Positions 62,277-64,000 of a stretch of 64,000 bases of DNA are shown one piece after another (within the stretch, counting starts at the first letter, position 1; every line of letters starts with the position of its first letter). The notes beneath the pieces are model-generated. The model was given only the letters and a program-made list of their open reading frames with translations, was not told the origin of the DNA and did no database searches. This DNA is from Roseococcus sp. SDR. GTDB lineage: Bacteria > Pseudomonadota > Alphaproteobacteria > Acetobacterales > Acetobacteraceae. The stretch is from the NCBI RefSeq assembly GCF_019083995.1, contig NZ_JAHRCU010000013.1, forward strand, positions 62,001 to 126,000, read 5' to 3'. Both the position numbers and the translations under genes were made by a program.

Positions 62277-63254
62277 TCAGCTGCGTGCCAGGCCGGCCGC
62301 TTTCATCGCGTCGCCGAGGGAGGCGTCGGCGGCGGCGAGGTGGCGGGCGAAGCCGTCGGCATCGGCGTAGCTCATGCCGAAGCCGCGGTTGTTCATGAAT
62401 TCGCTGTATTCGGCCGAGCGGAAGACGCGGCCCAGGGCGGCGTTCATGGTGGTGCGGGCTTCGGCCGGGATGTTGAGCGGGCCTGCGATGCCGCGCCAGG
62501 CGCCGGTCGCGTAGTCGATGTTCATCGCCTCCTTCAGCGTCGGGATGTTCGGGAAGGCGCCGAGGCGTTCGTTGGACATGACGGCGAGCGCGCGGGCGCG
62601 GTTCGCGTCCAGCATGGCGCGGGCTTCGACGACGGAGTTGGTGGTGAAGTCGAGGCCGCCGGCGGCCAGGTCCTGCATGGCCGGCGCCGCGCCGTTGGAG
62701 GGCACCCAGCGGACGTGGTTGGCGGGCAGGCGCATGGCCATGAGCCAGCCGGCAAGCGCGAGGTGCCAGATGCCGCCCTGGCCGGTGCCGCTGGATTTCA
62801 GCTGGCCCGGGCGGCTCGTGCGGATGGCCTCGGCGAGTTGACCGACGTCGCGGTAGGGTGCGTTGACATTGACCTGGATCCCCGGCGGGTCGTTGTTCAT
62901 GAGCGCGAGCGGCGTGTAGTTGCGGAAGGTGAGTTCGGTCAGGCCCTGCCAGTGCAGCATGCAGATTTCGGCCGTGATCATGCCGAGCGTGTAGCCATCG
63001 GGCGCGGCTTGCGCGATGGCGGCGTGGCCGACGACGCCCGAGCCGCCGGTGCGGTTGATCACGTTGAAGGGCTGGCCCAATTCCTTCTCCAGCAGGTTCG
63101 CGATGATGCGCACCACGGCATCGGTGCCGCCACCGGCCGCCCATGGGCAGAGGAGTTGCACCGGGCGCACCGGCCAGCGCGGCTGGGCGAGCGCGGGGGC
63201 GGCGATCAGGGCCGGCGTGGCGCCGAGGATGAGGCGGCGTGAGGTGATGATCAT
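62277..63254 (-). CDS. Bug-type periplasmic receptor next to tctA
   Basis: A 325-residue Bug receptor, the only one in the window adjacent to a permease subunit gene. Signal peptide MIITSRRLILGATPALIAAPALA (twin arginine). Motifs: RPVQLLCPWAAGGGTDAVVRIIANLLE, INRTGGSGVVGHAAIAQAAPDGYTLGM, SSGTGQGGIWHLALAGWLMA, VRWVPSNGAAPAMQDLAAGGLDF and FPNIPTLKEAMNIDYATGAW. The W-A-A-G-G-G-T-D variant of the ligand loop is typical of TctC proper. GGGAG lies 7 bases before ATG 63254. It follows tctA by 31 bases and is probably its dedicated receptor. Confidence 0.93.
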   Translation of the reverse strand: MIITSRRLILGATPALIAAPALAQPRWPVRPVQLLCPWAAGGGTDAVVRIIANLLEKELGQPFNVINRTGGSGVVGHAAIAQAAPDGYTLGMITAEICMLHWQGLTELTFRNYTPLALMNNDPPGIQVNVNAPYRDVGQLAEAIRTSRPGQLKSSGTGQGGIWHLALAGWLMAMRLPANHVRWVPSNGAAPAMQDLAAGGLDFTTNSVVEARAMLDANRARALAVMSNERLGAFPNIPTLKEAMNIDYATGAWRGIAGPLNIPAEARTTMNAALGRVFRSAEYSEFMNNRGFGMSYADADGFARHLAAADASLGDAMKAAGLARS

Positions 63255-63285
63255 GTCGTGTCTCCCTAGATGTTGCTGTGTTGGT

Positions 63286-64000
63286 TCAGGCAGGCGAACG
63301 GCGCCGTGACAGGCGCATCCAGATCCAGGCAAGGAGCGGCCAGAGCAGCGCGCTGAAGGTCAGCGCCGCGAGAAAGGAGGAGACGGGCCGCTCGAAGAAG
63401 GGCAGCACATCGCCGTCGGACTTGATGAGGCTGGTGACGAAGTTCTGTTCCAGCATGCTGCCCATGACGATGCCGAGCACGAGGGCGGCGACCGGATAGC
63501 CGTTCTTCTCCATGACGAAGCCGAGCACGCCGAAGAGCGCCACCAGCAGCACGGCGAAGAGGTTGTTGCCGGTGGCGAAGGAGCCCACGGCGCAAAGCAG
63601 CAGGATCACCGGCATCACGGCCGAGCGCGGCGCGCGCAGCACGGTGGAGGCGGCACGGATCATCATGATGCCAAGCGGGATCATGATGATGTTGGCCAGG
63701 ATGAAGATGATGTAGAGCGCGTACATGGACGAGGCCCGCTCGGTGAAGAGCGTGGGCCCAGGGTTGAGCCCCTTCATGTAGAGCACACCGATGGCGATGG
63801 CGGTGATGGTGTCGCCGGGGATGCCGAAGAGCAGGGAAGGGACCCAGCCCGAGGCGAGCGAGGCGTTGTTGGAGGCACCGGCCTCCACCAGGCCTTCCGG
63901 GTGGCCGGTGCCGAATTTCTCCGGCTCCTTCGAGAATTTCTTCGCCATCGCATAGCTGACCCAGGCCGCCATGTCGGCGCCCGCTCCGGGCAGCACGCCG
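63286..64000 (-). CDS. tctA: Tripartite tricarboxylate transporter large membrane subunit (5' end outside window)
   Basis: The C-terminal 237 residues of a TctA permease, the large membrane subunit that moves a carboxylate with a cation in partnership with TctB and TctC. GVLPGAGADMAAWVSYAMAKKFSK with PEGLVEAGASNNASLASGWVPSLLFGIPGDTITAIAIG is the conserved TctA loop (second P-G-x-G repeat). Helices MYALYIIFILANIIMIPLGIMMI, AVMPVILLLCAVGSFATGNNLF and SSFLAALTFSALLWPLLAWIWM follow. The start and any tctB lie beyond base 64000. It is followed by a dedicated Bug/TctC gene. Confidence 0.93.
   Translation of the reverse strand, partial: GVLPGAGADMAAWVSYAMAKKFSKEPEKFGTGHPEGLVEAGASNNASLASGWVPSLLFGIPGDTITAIAIGVLYMKGLNPGPTLFTERASSMYALYIIFILANIIMIPLGIMMIRAASTVLRAPRSAVMPVILLLCAVGSFATGNNLFAVLLVALFGVLGFVMEKNGYPVAALVLGIVMGSMLEQNFVTSLIKSDGDVLPFFERPVSSFLAALTFSALLWPLLAWIWMRLSRRRSPA

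Overview
The window is GC-rich, gene-dense DNA with short intergenic gaps and many ATGA or TGATG stop/start overlaps. Its gene content suggests an alphaproteobacterium of the Acetobacteraceae, probably Roseomonas-like: seven periplasmic Bug-type receptors of the tripartite tricarboxylate transporter (TTT) class, an UgpBAEC importer, a PhoX-type phosphatase, a zinc-ribbon DinB and many REP-like palindromes. The taxonomic call is inferred from gene content and codon use; no rRNA or tRNA gene is present. No CRISPR array, prophage or transposase was seen.

Layout. 1-5660: a partial D-aminoacylase-type amidohydrolase, the fused remnants of an EamA exporter and a LysR regulator, a secreted histidine phosphatase, a GNAT-RidA pair and an AsmA-like protein. 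5623-14644: the most unusual block. A leftward operon Bug / stand-alone secreted dCache protein / Bug diverges from a rightward pair made of a receiver-HD-GYP protein and a 1647-residue hybrid histidine kinase. 14656-17316: tyrS, anmK and a 57-codon ORF. 17317-22611: a Bug receptor, a palindromic element, an MTA/SAH-deaminase-like amidohydrolase, a phosphoglycerate-mutase-like phosphatase and three tandem GSTs. 22686-29823: a leftward run dominated by envelope genes (hldE, mepA, lgt, midA-like, pgeF, a 22-residue membrane microprotein, a lipoprotein, prs). 29893-37051: a signal-less solute-binding protein, a YdhR-like protein, the xseB-ispA-dxs-tlyA isoprenoid operon, an HDAC-family deacetylase overlapping a TusA-like protein, and a ROK kinase. 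37087-42333: PhoX-like phosphatase, dinB, a beta-barrel protein and an unknown protein. 42341-46177: three more Bug receptors, including a tandem duplicate pair. 46231-50599: the ugp operon. 50691-53237: dpaL divergent from denD-ridA. 53226-55611: a 25-bp tandem repeat, a lipoprotein, a secreted protein and an orphan LivK-like protein. 55718-59938: a five-gene run from a quinone oxidoreductase to a photolyase-like protein with unusual domain order. 60079-62038: a small membrane protein with XpaC and TelA. 62051-64000: five consecutive palindromes, then a Bug receptor and the 3' part of tctA.

Together the genes describe a metabolically versatile cell with heavy investment in organic-acid binding, envelope maintenance and detoxification. 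The best candidate for an undescribed system is the Bug-dCache-Bug / HD-GYP / hybrid-kinase locus, read here as a possible split sensor in which secreted proteins carry ligand information to a c-di-GMP-linked phosphorelay. Functions are assigned by reading motifs, not by database search.
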